Shown one piece after another: positions 33,573 through 42,257 of a stretch of DNA of 64,000 nt. The DNA lies in the NCBI GenBank assembly GCA_963832835.1, contig CAWHVD010000001.1, positions 1,426,001-1,490,000 on the forward strand, written 5' to 3'. Every line of letters begins with the position of its first letter. The first letter of the stretch is position 1. Under the pieces are notes generated by a model that saw nothing but the letters and a program-made list of their open reading frames with translations, was not told the DNA's origin and searched no databases. The DNA comes from CAVPKN01 sp963832835 (GTDB lineage Bacteria > Chlamydiota > Chlamydiia > Chlamydiales > JAAKFR01). Position numbers and translations under genes: made by a program.

Positions 33573-36500
33573 ATGGGACAAGAAGAATGGTATAAGGAAG
33601 CTGTGATATATGAACTGCATGTCAAGTGCTTTTATGACAGTTCCGGTGACGGCATTGGAGATTTTGAGGGTTTAACACAAAAGCTTGACTATCTGGTGAA
33701 TTTAGGGATAACAGCAATTTGGTTGCTTCCCTTTTATCCGTCACCCTTAAGAGATGACGGCTATGACATTGCAGATTATAGAGATGTTCATCCTTCCTAT
33801 GGCCTCTTAAAAGACTTTAAGATCTTTCTGCGAGAAGCACACAAACGTGGTCTTAAGGTGATTACTGAACTTGTGATTAACCACACATCCGACCAACACC
33901 CTTGGTTTCAAAAGGCTAGAAAAGTAGATGCCCGACCGGCAGACGCAGATTTTTACGTATGGAGTGATAATCCTAATCAATACAAAGACGCGCGGGTTAT
34001 TTTTCAAGATTTTGAACCTTCCAATTGGGCATGGGATAGAGAGTCCCGCCGTTATTATTGGCATAGATTTTATAGCCACCAACCTGATTTGAATTTTGAC
34101 CATCCTCCCGTCCAGAGAGCGATTTTTCAGATTCTCAGCTTTTGGTTCAAGATGGGTGTTGATGGACTCCGTCTTGATGCGATTCCTTATCTTTTTGAAC
34201 GGGAAGGGACTGTGTGCGAAAATCTTCCCGAGACCCATGCTTTTTTAAAAAAACTGCGCGCCTATGTTGATGCTCACTTTAAGGGAAAAATGCTTCTGGC
34301 AGAAGCGAATCAATGGCCTGAAGAAGCAGCCGAATATTTTGGGGAAGGTGATGAATGTCATGCAGCCTTTCATTTCCCTTTAATGCCGAGGCTCTTTATG
34401 TCGATCCATCTAGAAGATTCCATGCCTATTATAGAAATCATGGAACAAACACCTGTGATTCCCGATAACTGTCAATGGGCTCTCTTTTTACGCAACCACG
34501 ACGAGCTAACACTCGAGATGGTGACGGATGAAGAAAGGGATTATATGTTCCGTATCTTTGCACACGATCCAAAGGCGCGCCATAATCTGGGTATCCGTCG
34601 TCGTTTAGCACCACTTTTAAAAAATGACCGTCGGAAAATTGAACTCATGGACGCCCTGCTATTCTCTTTGAATGGAACACCGGTCATTTATTATGGCGAC
34701 GAGATCGGTATGGGAGATAATATCTACCTTGGAGACCGCGATGGGGTGCGCACTCCTATGCAGTGGTCAAACGATCGTAATGCGGGATTTTCGAAGGCCA
34801 ATCCCCAACAGCTGTATCTGCCGCCTATCATCGACCCTGAATACCATTATGAAACGGTGAACGTTGAGAGCCAACTCAATAATCCCCATTCACTCTTAAG
34901 ATGGACCAAACAACTCATCACCTTGCGTAAACGCTTTAAGGCTTTCAGCTATGGTACAACCCAATTTTTGACAACAGAAAACCGCAAGGTACTCGTGTTT
35001 TTCCGTCAGTATCATGAAGAGTTGATCATGGTTGTCGTCAATCTTTCCCGTTTTCCTCAATATGTCGAACTGGATCTGAAACAGTATAATGGCTTCAGCC
35101 TCATTGAGATGTTTTCTGGAGAGCGGTTTCCCGGGATAGGAGAGCTTCCTTATTTTGTCACTTTGGGCGCTTATGGTTATTATTGGTTTTCTTTAGAAAA
35201 ATCATTGAAACCTCATGGAGTAGATGAGACTCAAACCGTGACAATCGAACTTAGAGGGGAAATAGATACCCTGTTTCAGACGACATTGAGGCATTCTTTA
35301 AAAAAAGTGATCAAAACATATTTGGCTGCCCATATCCTCCATGTTGACAAATCGAAAATCTCTGTGAGCGAGTGTCTGCTAATCGATAAAAACAACAACA
35401 TCTATCTGGTAATTGTTCAGATCACCATGCCGACAGGTGTTATAGATCATGTCCCTCTTTTCATATCTCCTTTATCTGAGGAGGCTTTTCAGAAGGAATT
35501 TCAGGGATCTATTAGCAAAAGGATCTGTCTTGTAAAGACCACAAACATGACCTATTCCCTGTGTGATCTAAGAGAAAGTCCTTTTTTGGTTAGCAGTTTG
35601 TTGGCTCTGATTAATCAGCAAAAAAAGGTAAAAAATCAGGTAAGTAGAGTGCATGGGGTTAAAAGGGCTTCGCTGGAAGAAGGAGTTGTAAAAACCTTCC
35701 TGAGGACTAAAGGTGAGATTGATCCCGATGTAGAGGTGCGTCTTTTCTTATCTGATAGGACAGAATTTAAAGGATTCGTGCCCATATTAGGCTACCTTGT
35801 CTATGATGGGCCGCAAAAAATTTATCTGGCTTTGGCCGAGAAATTTAGAGAGCATGCACTGGAACAAAACGCAAAACAACTTTTTGCAGAGGCAGCCGGG
35901 CGGTTTTTGCAAAGCCTAGAAGCACTTTCAGAGAAATGGGAGCAAGGATTGATTTTGCCACGAAAGACTTGGATGGAGTTGGTTGCAAGTTCTCTACCGA
36001 CAAAGATTCAAGTACTTTTAGAAGGGCAGGGGGGGGTGGCTGGACTCTTGGGCGAGACGGCAGCTCAATTACACCAAGCCCTTTGCTCTGCTGACAAAGA
36101 TCTTGATTTCGCTCCGATACCGTTTACCCTTTTTCATCAACGCTCGATCTATCAAACGATGCGTCGCAAATCGATGGAGGCTTTTTCTAGGCTGAGAAAG
36201 CTCAAATCCCCAGAGGATGTGGAGGTACTGCAAGTTCTGTTTTTGAACAGTATTCAAGGTCTTCTGCATACGTCATTAACAGGACTGCGACTCCGCTATC
36301 ACGGCAACTTTATTCTTGATCACCTTATATATGAGGGCAAAGAGTTTTTGGTGACACATTTTGGGGGAAAAGTAGCACTTTCGCAGTCAGAAAGAAGATA
36401 TAAGAGTTCTTCTCTAAAAGATATAGCATCCATGCTCTATTCATTCACTGAGGTTGCATTCGAAGCAGCGGAAAAATTGCACGCCCAAGGATTAATCAAA

Positions 36501-36746
36501 GATTTGGCCGAGGCCCAAGAAAGGGCTTTGGGATGGTCGTTGTGGATCGGAACTGCGTTTTTAAGCGCCTATCTGAAGAAGACAGACCAATTGCCGTTTA
36601 TGCCCCAAAATCCCCATGAAACAGACTTGTTAATTGGTCTCTTCCTATTCGAGCTTTGTCTGGATGAAATCAACGACCCCAAACAAACGCACTTAGATGC
36701 CGCCTATAGCCTACTAACCCACTTCTTGCCTTTATATGGGGGTTGA
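33573..36746 (+). CDS. treS: Trehalose synthase fused to a maltokinase-like domain
   Basis: A 1057-residue fusion. Residues 1-545 are a GH13 trehalose synthase (maltose/trehalose interconversion) with nucleophile D202 (GLRLDA), acid/base E244 (LLAEANQWPE) and D310 (LRNHDE). Residues about 560-1057 align with the maltokinase part of TreS-Pep2 fusions, which makes maltose 1-phosphate for GlgE glycogen synthesis. The kinase active site is altered: the usual HGD becomes HGN (H910-N912), and the usual DFEGEP becomes HFGGK (H929-K933), removing both Asp residues expected for catalysis and metal binding. The TreS half looks active; the kinase half may be inactive or structural. The gene stands alone between unrelated neighbours. 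Confidence 0.9.
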   Translation: MGQEEWYKEAVIYELHVKCFYDSSGDGIGDFEGLTQKLDYLVNLGITAIWLLPFYPSPLRDDGYDIADYRDVHPSYGLLKDFKIFLREAHKRGLKVITELVINHTSDQHPWFQKARKVDARPADADFYVWSDNPNQYKDARVIFQDFEPSNWAWDRESRRYYWHRFYSHQPDLNFDHPPVQRAIFQILSFWFKMGVDGLRLDAIPYLFEREGTVCENLPETHAFLKKLRAYVDAHFKGKMLLAEANQWPEEAAEYFGEGDECHAAFHFPLMPRLFMSIHLEDSMPIIEIMEQTPVIPDNCQWALFLRNHDELTLEMVTDEERDYMFRIFAHDPKARHNLGIRRRLAPLLKNDRRKIELMDALLFSLNGTPVIYYGDEIGMGDNIYLGDRDGVRTPMQWSNDRNAGFSKANPQQLYLPPIIDPEYHYETVNVESQLNNPHSLLRWTKQLITLRKRFKAFSYGTTQFLTTENRKVLVFFRQYHEELIMVVVNLSRFPQYVELDLKQYNGFSLIEMFSGERFPGIGELPYFVTLGAYGYYWFSLEKSLKPHGVDETQTVTIELRGEIDTLFQTTLRHSLKKVIKTYLAAHILHVDKSKISVSECLLIDKNNNIYLVIVQITMPTGVIDHVPLFISPLSEEAFQKEFQGSISKRICLVKTTNMTYSLCDLRESPFLVSSLLALINQQKKVKNQVSRVHGVKRASLEEGVVKTFLRTKGEIDPDVEVRLFLSDRTEFKGFVPILGYLVYDGPQKIYLALAEKFREHALEQNAKQLFAEAAGRFLQSLEALSEKWEQGLILPRKTWMELVASSLPTKIQVLLEGQGGVAGLLGETAAQLHQALCSADKDLDFAPIPFTLFHQRSIYQTMRRKSMEAFSRLRKLKSPEDVEVLQVLFLNSIQGLLHTSLTGLRLRYHGNFILDHLIYEGKEFLVTHFGGKVALSQSERRYKSSSLKDIASMLYSFTEVAFEAAEKLHAQGLIKDLAEAQERALGWSLWIGTAFLSAYLKKTDQLPFMPQNPHETDLLIGLFLFELCLDEINDPKQTHLDAAYSLLTHFLPLYGG

Positions 36747-36807
36747 ATAGGGTGGGAATGTTGAAAATATCAGCCGCTTGTCTGCTTTTCAATGATTCCA
36801 GAGTCTA

Positions 36808-37698
36808 TTAAACAGGATCGAGTGAGAAAGGGAATGTATTGGTCGATTTGCCCTCGGCATGTTTAGGAAGTGAAGTGAAGACCATGGGTTTATGCGTAAA
36901 GGGGTGAATAAATGAAAGGTGATACGCGTGTAGACAAAGGCGTTTGAAGGGATTGACAAGAGAGCCATATCGTTTGTCACCTACGATTGGAAACCCCATG
37001 TGAGCGGTTTGGACGCGGATCTGATGTTTTCGCCCTGTTTCGAGTTTCAAACTTAAGTAGGTCAGCTTTTTGGAATAGCGGATCACTTCGTAGTGGGTTG
37101 TGGCTTTTCTACCTAGCTCTGGGGTTGTGACCTCAACATCGTAATTTTCTTTTTCGCGTAAAAAACATTCCCAGGTTCCGCAACGTTCGGGGAGATGACC
37201 ATCCACAACGGCGAGATATTGCCTGCACAGATCATGTTTTTCAAAAAGGATGTTAAACTGCTCTTCGGCCATCTTGGATCGCGCAAAAAGTAAGACACCA
37301 GAAGAGTCTCGATCGAGGCGGTGTACAGGGAAAAGTGATGTAGTCTTGAGTTTTACCTTTAATAAGTGAAAGGCATTTAGCTCTTCTCTAACAGCTGGCA
37401 CACTCAATAGCCCTTGTGGCTTATCGATCACCACCATCCAACGGTCTTCATAGATGATGGGGATACCCCACGCCGTTTGCGGTAACTCTTTTTTTTCTAA
37501 ACAGAGCTTCTGCCCTTTGAGCACGGTGGCATTCGCTTTTAATAGGGGAGTACCATCTACAGAAATCCGTCCCCAACGGATCCAGTTTTGCAGCGATCTG
37601 CGCGAGCTATCGGGGAACAATGAGCGCAGCGCATCCATCAAAGAGAGGTCATTTTCGAGTATATAGTTCATAAGCTCTTGGGTGAAAGAATGGACCAC
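36808..37698 (-). CDS. RluA-family pseudouridine synthase
   Basis: A 296-residue RNA pseudouridine synthase. An S4-like RNA-binding domain occupies about residues 18-75 (LRSLFPDSSRRSLQNWIRWGR, then SVDGTPLLKANATVLKGQ). The catalytic Asp is in HRLDRDSSGVLLFARS near residue 131, followed by TGRKHQIRVQTAHMGFPIVGDKRYG near 225, both standard for RluA/RluC/RluD enzymes. The exact RNA target (23S rRNA or tRNA) cannot be told. The 5' end overlaps the upstream YvlD-type membrane gene by 31 bp. Confidence 0.92.
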   Translation of the reverse strand: MVHSFTQELMNYILENDLSLMDALRSLFPDSSRRSLQNWIRWGRISVDGTPLLKANATVLKGQKLCLEKKELPQTAWGIPIIYEDRWMVVIDKPQGLLSVPAVREELNAFHLLKVKLKTTSLFPVHRLDRDSSGVLLFARSKMAEEQFNILFEKHDLCRQYLAVVDGHLPERCGTWECFLREKENYDVEVTTPELGRKATTHYEVIRYSKKLTYLSLKLETGRKHQIRVQTAHMGFPIVGDKRYGSLVNPFKRLCLHAYHLSFIHPFTHKPMVFTSLPKHAEGKSTNTFPFSLDPV

Positions 37699-38015
37699 AG
37701 GATCCAGTTAATAACAGCTACAATCAACGCGAACAAAATTGCCCACCAAAAGTTGTCGACTTTAAAGCCCGGCACAATTGCACTGACAAGGTAGACAAGC
37801 AGTCCCATGATCACGAACGAAAAAAGCCCCAACGTCAATATGTTGATTGGAAGGGTGAGAATAAAGATAATCGGTCTGAGAACAGCGTTCACAATTCCGA
37901 GCACAATGGCGACAAAGACAGCAGTCCAGAAGCCAGCTACATGAATGCCGGGAAGAATATAGGCTGTAAGCAGTACAGCGATAGTGTTGATGATAATGGC
38001 TAATAAAATATGCAT
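37668..38015 (-). CDS. YvlD/phage-holin-4_2-type membrane protein
   Basis: A 115-residue protein with four hydrophobic helices (about 1-20, 27-52, 55-80, 88-110). Family signatures are the opening LLAIIINTIAVLLTAYILPG, then IVLGIVNAVLRPIIFILTLPINILTLGLF, matching the YvlD group named phage_holin_4_2 in databases although they are chromosomal genes of unknown function. Its start codon lies within a six-base ATGCAT palindrome shared with the divergent methyltransferase gene. Its 3' end overlaps the pseudouridine synthase gene. Confidence 0.83.
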   Translation of the reverse strand: MHILLAIIINTIAVLLTAYILPGIHVAGFWTAVFVAIVLGIVNAVLRPIIFILTLPINILTLGLFSFVIMGLLVYLVSAIVPGFKVDNFWWAILFALIVAVINWILWSILSPKSL

Positions 38016-38528
38016 ATCATGCTCTTGTTAATCTTGATTATCCTGAGTATATCAATTGTAGGCTTTTCCTTATATACCGGTATTTCTCCGATGCCCACTT
38101 CGCGTGCCGCGCAAAAAAGTTTTTTGACAGCACTGCCAAAGGATGCAAAGCACGTTTATGAGCTAGGTTCTGGTTGGGGAGGCCTTGCCTTTGCAATGGC
38201 GCGCGTCTGCCCAAAGGCTACCATTCATGCCTTTGAGCTTTCGTGGCTGCCTTGGTTAGTATCCATTTGTTTAAAAGTATCTTGTCGCTATAGGAATGTT
38301 AAAATCTATAGGAAAAATTTTTTTTCTTATTCCTTAAGAGAGGCCGATGTAGTAGTTTGCTACCTCTACCCAGGTGCAATGCACAAACTGCGGCCTATAT
38401 TGGAAAAGGGATTAAAGCCTGGAGCGTATGTTCTTTCCAACTCTTTTGCTGTTCCCGGTTGGAAACCCCATAAAGTGCTTCCAGTTCAAGACCTTTGGTA
38501 CTCTAAAATTTATGTCTATTCCAGATAG
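38010..38528 (+). CDS. Class I SAM-dependent methyltransferase-like protein
   Basis: A 172-residue protein with an N-terminal hydrophobic helix (residues 1-22), then a Rossmann SAM motif VYELGSGWGGLAFAMARVCP near residue 46, an acidic strand end HAFELS, and YLYPGAMHKLRPILEKGLKPGAYVLSN. It could methylate a membrane-associated substrate. The first ATG shares the ATGCAT palindrome with the divergent 38015 gene; the ATG three codons later (38019) avoids part of this overlap and may be the true start. The C-terminus is short for the family. Confidence 0.77.
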   Translation: MHIMLLLILIILSISIVGFSLYTGISPMPTSRAAQKSFLTALPKDAKHVYELGSGWGGLAFAMARVCPKATIHAFELSWLPWLVSICLKVSCRYRNVKIYRKNFFSYSLREADVVVCYLYPGAMHKLRPILEKGLKPGAYVLSNSFAVPGWKPHKVLPVQDLWYSKIYVYSR

Positions 38529-38615
38529 GCTTGCATGTACTTCTGACAAAGCGTTTATTAGAATGAAGAAAATGAGCCCTCTGAGTGCTGAGATACGCTC
38601 AGAGGAGGAAGAATT

Positions 38616-39155
38616 TTATGCGCGCCGTGTGACAGCAGCAAGCGCAAGACCGGCTAAGAACCAACCGATCACGAAATCAAGAAAACCCACCAGGGTGTAA
38701 TTAAGAGAAAATCCCCACCAGTTCCAATTAGGGAACATCGCGAGAATACCGGCTGCAATCCCAAATGCGGTCGCAAACCAGGCCCGGCTCCAATATGAGC
38801 TTTCTCGCATTTGCAGAAGCAAGTAGGTCACAAAAAAGGCTGCAACCAAATCAATCACAAAAGAAATGATGTAAGGTTTAGGGGAGGAGAAGTCATATCC
38901 ATCTCTGCGGACTACCGAAAAGACTAATGGACCCTTAGTTGAGTCCATATGCTCATTATTTCCTCCGCACATATGGGGCAGGACATAGATGCCGCTCTCT
39001 GTTGTATTTGTTTTGATGATCGAGGCGACAGAATTTTCATTATTGAAACCTTTTAATGTGGCGCAATGCCATGGCAGTGCCATCCAAGATAGTGCCATCC
39101 ATATAAACAGGATGATACCCCCGAATAACGTTCCTTTAATCAGTGCTTTACCCAT
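38616..39155 (-). CDS. Membrane protein of unknown function
   Basis: A 179-residue protein with a hydrophobic N-terminus (about 8-30), a 60-residue polar loop with GIYVLPHMCGG, and three further helices (about 98-118, 124-144, 149-172) ending in AAVTRRA. Similar proteins occur in varied bacteria as uncharacterised inner-membrane proteins, but I cannot name a family. It has its own upstream AT-rich region and no close operon partner. Confidence 0.72.
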   Translation of the reverse strand: MGKALIKGTLFGGIILFIWMALSWMALPWHCATLKGFNNENSVASIIKTNTTESGIYVLPHMCGGNNEHMDSTKGPLVFSVVRRDGYDFSSPKPYIISFVIDLVAAFFVTYLLLQMRESSYWSRAWFATAFGIAAGILAMFPNWNWWGFSLNYTLVGFLDFVIGWFLAGLALAAVTRRA

Positions 39156-39290
39156 CTACAAACTCCTTGTTGTGGATTTTATATGGTAGGATAATCTTGA
39201 AAGGTACGAAAGTAAATCATTATTTACTGAGCGTTGCAAGCACAGAGGCTTGGGTAAATAAGCAAATACAGGTATTAAATATTTTATTCC

Positions 39291-39317
39291 TTGACGAACT
39301 CTTTATTTTATTATAAA
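39291..39317 (+). promoter_or_regulatory. Probable promoter of the 39364 gene
   Basis: TTGACG and TATAAA with a 15-base spacer in an AT-rich region 47 bp before the ATG; GGAGGG is the ribosome site. The block TATTCCTTGACGA recurs downstream of the same gene at about 40169, so a small duplication is present. Confidence 0.5.
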
Positions 39318-39363
39318 CTATATGTAATTCTAATTAAAATATAACAAAAATGGAGGGATTATT

Positions 39364-40104
39364 ATGTTTCCAGTAAAAGCAGGAGAAAATTCAATTAGTT
39401 GGTGGAATTCTCCACGTGAAGTTGAAGAAGGTGGCACCTGGCGTGATATGACAAACGGTGATCTCGTAAAGGAACGGGTAACAAGAACAACAATGCTTGT
39501 TTTAGCCCTCTTAGTCGCTGTTGGAATGGCAGTCGCTATTTATTATTGTGTCAATACCACTCGTCTTGTAGACGGCTGGTTCCCCGTAAGCAATGCGCCT
39601 CTGAGTGCAATCCCTGCTGTTTTCGGAACTATTATTGTTCTGGCATTGGCAATACCAGCAGGTAGCTGTATCAGCTTTGAAAGGGGTGAGCTATTCACAT
39701 CTAAAGAAACAATAGCGAAACAAGAGGAAAAAAAGCATAATCTATTAACTCAGAATCTTGAATATGTATATAAGAATTATGGTAGCGGATATTCAGGCTG
39801 GGGAGTAAGTCCGGGTCTCGCATTTCTAACAAAGGGGATATTAACAAACCCACAAAAAAGCGAGTTATTTAAGCTCGACAGAGATTATCACCTAAGCGCG
39901 AAAATTATTGCTGAGTACAGCAATAGCCCTTCCGGCCTGATGCAGGGTATTGGGCAAGATTCAGGACATAGGTACACTAGGGCCGTAGACACCTTAAAAA
40001 TTCTCGAACGTCAATGGACAGAACTTAAGAGGGCAATAGCTCTTAATCCAAAGGATGAGAGTACAACTAATAATCAGTCATATGTAAATGATGACAACCT
40101 ATAA
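39364..40104 (+). CDS. Inc-like membrane protein with long C-terminal domain
   Basis: A 246-residue protein. Two hydrophobic segments (about 43-65 and 82-100) are separated by a 17-residue loop, a bilobed layout. The C-terminal 140 residues are polar: EKKHNLLTQNLEYVYKNYGSGYSGWG and later helical segments TLKILERQWTELKRAIALNP. I do not recognise a domain. The N-terminus is short and polar, as in Inc proteins carrying a type III signal. The strong GGAGGG ribosome site supports the start. Confidence 0.72.
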   Translation: MFPVKAGENSISWWNSPREVEEGGTWRDMTNGDLVKERVTRTTMLVLALLVAVGMAVAIYYCVNTTRLVDGWFPVSNAPLSAIPAVFGTIIVLALAIPAGSCISFERGELFTSKETIAKQEEKKHNLLTQNLEYVYKNYGSGYSGWGVSPGLAFLTKGILTNPQKSELFKLDRDYHLSAKIIAEYSNSPSGLMQGIGQDSGHRYTRAVDTLKILERQWTELKRAIALNPKDESTTNNQSYVNDDNL

Positions 40105-40189
40105 CTTATCATAGAGGGAGGGCCCGCTCCCTTCCTCCTTCCTCCATTATGTCCTCTATGTATGGAAATTATTCCTTGACGAGCTCTAA

Positions 40190-40350
40190 TACCATTTCCA
40201 GAAAATAAAGTCATAAATTGGCACTGTATAACACGCCATTTTTGAACGATCCTTTCTCGCCTAGGTGCAAAAACATAGGCTTCGAAATGATCATCCAAAT
40301 CTGTCATGTTACCCAGCGCCACTTCATGGCTTTATTTTCTGGAAATGGTA
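40190..40350. mobile_element. MITE family 1, copy G, inserted in the 3' end of adk
   Basis: A 161-bp element flanked by TAA on both sides. The adk reading frame continues into it: the element end encodes the last eight residues (YHFQKIKP) and the TGA stop. Confidence 0.93.
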
Positions 40351-41106
40351 TAAGAAAGCATCGATCTGACAGATAGTCTCTTCTTTCGAAAGGCTACCAT
40401 CGATGAGGACCAAATTTCCTTGTGACTCAAAAAAATGTTTTACAGGTTCTGTTTGGGCATGGAAAACTTTCAATCTCTCTTGAACGACCTCGGCTGTATC
40501 ATCTTTACGTTGGATCAAAGGGGATCCATCGCGATCACAAATACCGGGAATTTTGGGGGGATTAGCTGTTTTATGATAGGGCGCTCCACATTTTTCACAT
40601 ACAAGACGTCCCGTGAGCCTTTCTACCAACATCTCATCGGGCACCTCTAAGCTGATGGCGAAAATCTGAGCATCTGTTTGCGACAAACGTTGCATGAGGA
40701 TTTCAGCTTGTGGGATCGTACGCGGGAATCCATCGAGAATATATCCATGCGCACAGTCGCTGCGCTCCAACCGATCAAAAAGCATATCCAAGACAACTGT
40801 ATCAGGAACCAGCTGCCCCTTGTCCATATATTCTTTGGCTTTCTTGCCGATGGGAGTGTTGTTTTTGAGGTTTTCACGAAACAGGTCGCCCGTGGAAATC
40901 TGAGGGATGCAATAACGGTCGCTCAAACGGATGGCTTGAGTCCCTTTACCGGCACCCGGTGCTCCTAGCATGATAAAAATTACAGGTCTTTTGTTTGTTT
41001 GATCGCAGGAACAGTTGTCTGTATTGCTCATTGCATTACCTATTACGCTTGAAGGAAGTATGAATAGAATAGTGATAAATGCTAAAAGCGACAACAATCT
41101 CATCAT
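40324..41106 (-). CDS. adk: Adenylate kinase with N-terminal signal-like extension
   Basis: Interconverts ATP + AMP and 2 ADP. The P-loop GAPGAGKGTQ is at about residues 48-57, then STGDLFRE, DGFPRT and the zinc-type lid with C-X2-C and C-X2-D (LVCEKCGAPYH...ICDRDG). The frame starts MMRLLSLLAFITILFILPSS, a textbook signal peptide ending near GNA, absent from ordinary adenylate kinases. An alternative ATG at 41031 (MSNTDN) would give a normal cytosolic enzyme. The first ATG is preceded by AAAGGG within a hairpin at 41107-41143. The C-terminus is MITE-encoded. Export to the periplasm is possible but unproven. Confidence 0.9.
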   Translation of the reverse strand: MMRLLSLLAFITILFILPSSVIGNAMSNTDNCSCDQTNKRPVIFIMLGAPGAGKGTQAIRLSDRYCIPQISTGDLFRENLKNNTPIGKKAKEYMDKGQLVPDTVVLDMLFDRLERSDCAHGYILDGFPRTIPQAEILMQRLSQTDAQIFAISLEVPDEMLVERLTGRLVCEKCGAPYHKTANPPKIPGICDRDGSPLIQRKDDTAEVVQERLKVFHAQTEPVKHFFESQGNLVLIDGSLSKEETICQIDAFLYHFQKIKP

Positions 41107-41143
41107 ACTAAGACCCTTTTTGTTTAGAAAAAGGCCTTAGTAT
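41107..41143 (-). promoter_or_regulatory. Hairpin covering the ribosome site before adk
   Basis: Read on the minus strand: TACTAAGGCCTTTTT, loop CTAAAC, AAAAAGGGTCTTAGTA, running straight into the ATG at 41106. The only Shine-Dalgarno-like AAAGGG lies in the 3' arm, so the stem would hide it. It could control use of the upstream start (with signal peptide) against the internal ATG. Confidence 0.55.
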
Positions 41144-41207
41144 ATCGAACCTAGGATATGCCGTCTAGAATAAAAAATAATGGATGGCACACCCTTATGA
41201 AAAGCGA

Positions 41208-41543
41208 CTAGTTGCCGAAACGACGTGGCGCTTTATTGAAGGGACGACCGGCGCCTTCGCGGCTATCTCTTCCACCACGACTATCACCGCCACCTTCACG
41301 CTTCTGAAGAGGGCGTGCTTCGTTGACGACCAGCGTTTTTCCATCTACAACTTTTTTATCAAGAGCTTGAATCGCGTTCAACGCTTCATCTTTTGAATCG
41401 ATGTCCACGAAGCCAAACCCTTTGGATCTGCCCGTTTCTCTATCAATCACTAATTTTACACTGCTCGTATTGAAATCAGCGAAGAGATTCTTCATATCAT
41501 CTTCAGAGCAAGAATAGGGCAAATTGCCAACATACAGTCTCAT
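41208..41543 (-). CDS. RNA-binding protein with one RRM and RGG-like tail
   Basis: A 111-residue protein with one RNA recognition motif: RNP2 LYVGNLPY at residues 3-10 and RNP1 KGFGFVDI near 44-51, and the expected helix (EDDMKNLFADF). The C-terminal 30 residues are Gly/Arg/Asp-rich (REGGGDSRGGRDSREGAG). This layout is that of bacterial cold-inducible RRM proteins (as in cyanobacteria) and of eukaryotic glycine-rich RNA-binding proteins. It likely binds single-stranded RNA as a chaperone. The 249-bp region upstream holds a hairpin (GTGTTT-ATAA-AAACAC, 41616-41631) that may lie in its leader. Confidence 0.92.
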   Translation of the reverse strand: MRLYVGNLPYSCSEDDMKNLFADFNTSSVKLVIDRETGRSKGFGFVDIDSKDEALNAIQALDKKVVDGKTLVVNEARPLQKREGGGDSRGGRDSREGAGRPFNKAPRRFGN

Positions 41544-41709
41544 CTTAGTCTACCTTTAATTTCTAAATTTCTGTTTAACACATATGCCAAAGCATGGTTA
41601 AACTGGTCTGTTTCTGTGTTTATAAAAACACTTAGGGGAATGTTACTTGAGATGATGATATCTTATCAAATAGAATTTCGTGATTTATCCACGAGTCGCC
41701 AGGGTAATC

Positions 41710-41765
41710 TAGGAAAGACGTACTTTTTTTGTCAAGGAGGGGAGTGGATAGTCACCACAGAACGG
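41710..41765. repeat. Half-copy of the third repeat family
   Basis: Sequence AGACGTACTTT...GTCAAGG...GGAGTGGATAGTCACCAC corresponds to one arm of the hairpin repeat at 60217-60286 (read in reverse complement, including AGACATACTTTGCCAAGG and GGAGTGGATAGTCAC). Only one arm is present here. Confidence 0.6.
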
Positions 41766-41791
41766 CTATAAACATGAGGTCAGCGACCTGA

Positions 41792-42256
41792 CTAGTTACC
41801 AGAATTCCCTGTCTCTATTTCTGTTGAGGTGCAAAGAGATCGATATTCGGCTACCCATACAGCTATCAGCAGGGTTCCAATGGTAATAAAGCCGCCTGCC
41901 GCAAACATAGGAATGGTGATGGGCCCCAGTCCAATCATAATTTTTTCTGCACAACTGGGGCCGCCGCCGCACATATCGATGGGATTCCACCCGGGAATTT
42001 CTTGAATGGCTATCTGATATAAAGCAAAGATGAGTCCAAAGCCTACTTGGGGGAGGACGTAGCGGCAGATACCTAAAAATCCACGGTATGTGGCTATTCC
42101 TAAGATGATGAAAAGAGGAAAGAGGGCGATCCGCTGATACCAGCATAGGTGGCAAGGTTCAATGTTTTTGACCTCACTGAAATACAAGGAGAAGAGCATG
42201 CCTAGTGAGGTAATAAGCCAGGCTGTATAGAGTCCGTATTTTTTAATCAATCGCAT
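41792..42256 (-). CDS. Disulfide bond formation protein, DsbB/BdbC type
   Basis: A 154-residue inner-membrane quinone-linked thiol oxidase with four predicted helices. The first Cys pair is in CHLCWYQRI near residue 35, the second in CGGGPSC near residue 95, as in the short BdbC-like forms. It re-oxidises the DsbA-like partner encoded immediately upstream, one base apart. Together they introduce disulfides into envelope proteins, important for the cysteine-rich chlamydial cell wall. Confidence 0.92.
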   Translation of the reverse strand: MRLIKKYGLYTAWLITSLGMLFSLYFSEVKNIEPCHLCWYQRIALFPLFIILGIATYRGFLGICRYVLPQVGFGLIFALYQIAIQEIPGWNPIDMCGGGPSCAEKIMIGLGPITIPMFAAGGFITIGTLLIAVWVAEYRSLCTSTEIETGNSGN

Positions 42257-42257
42257 A

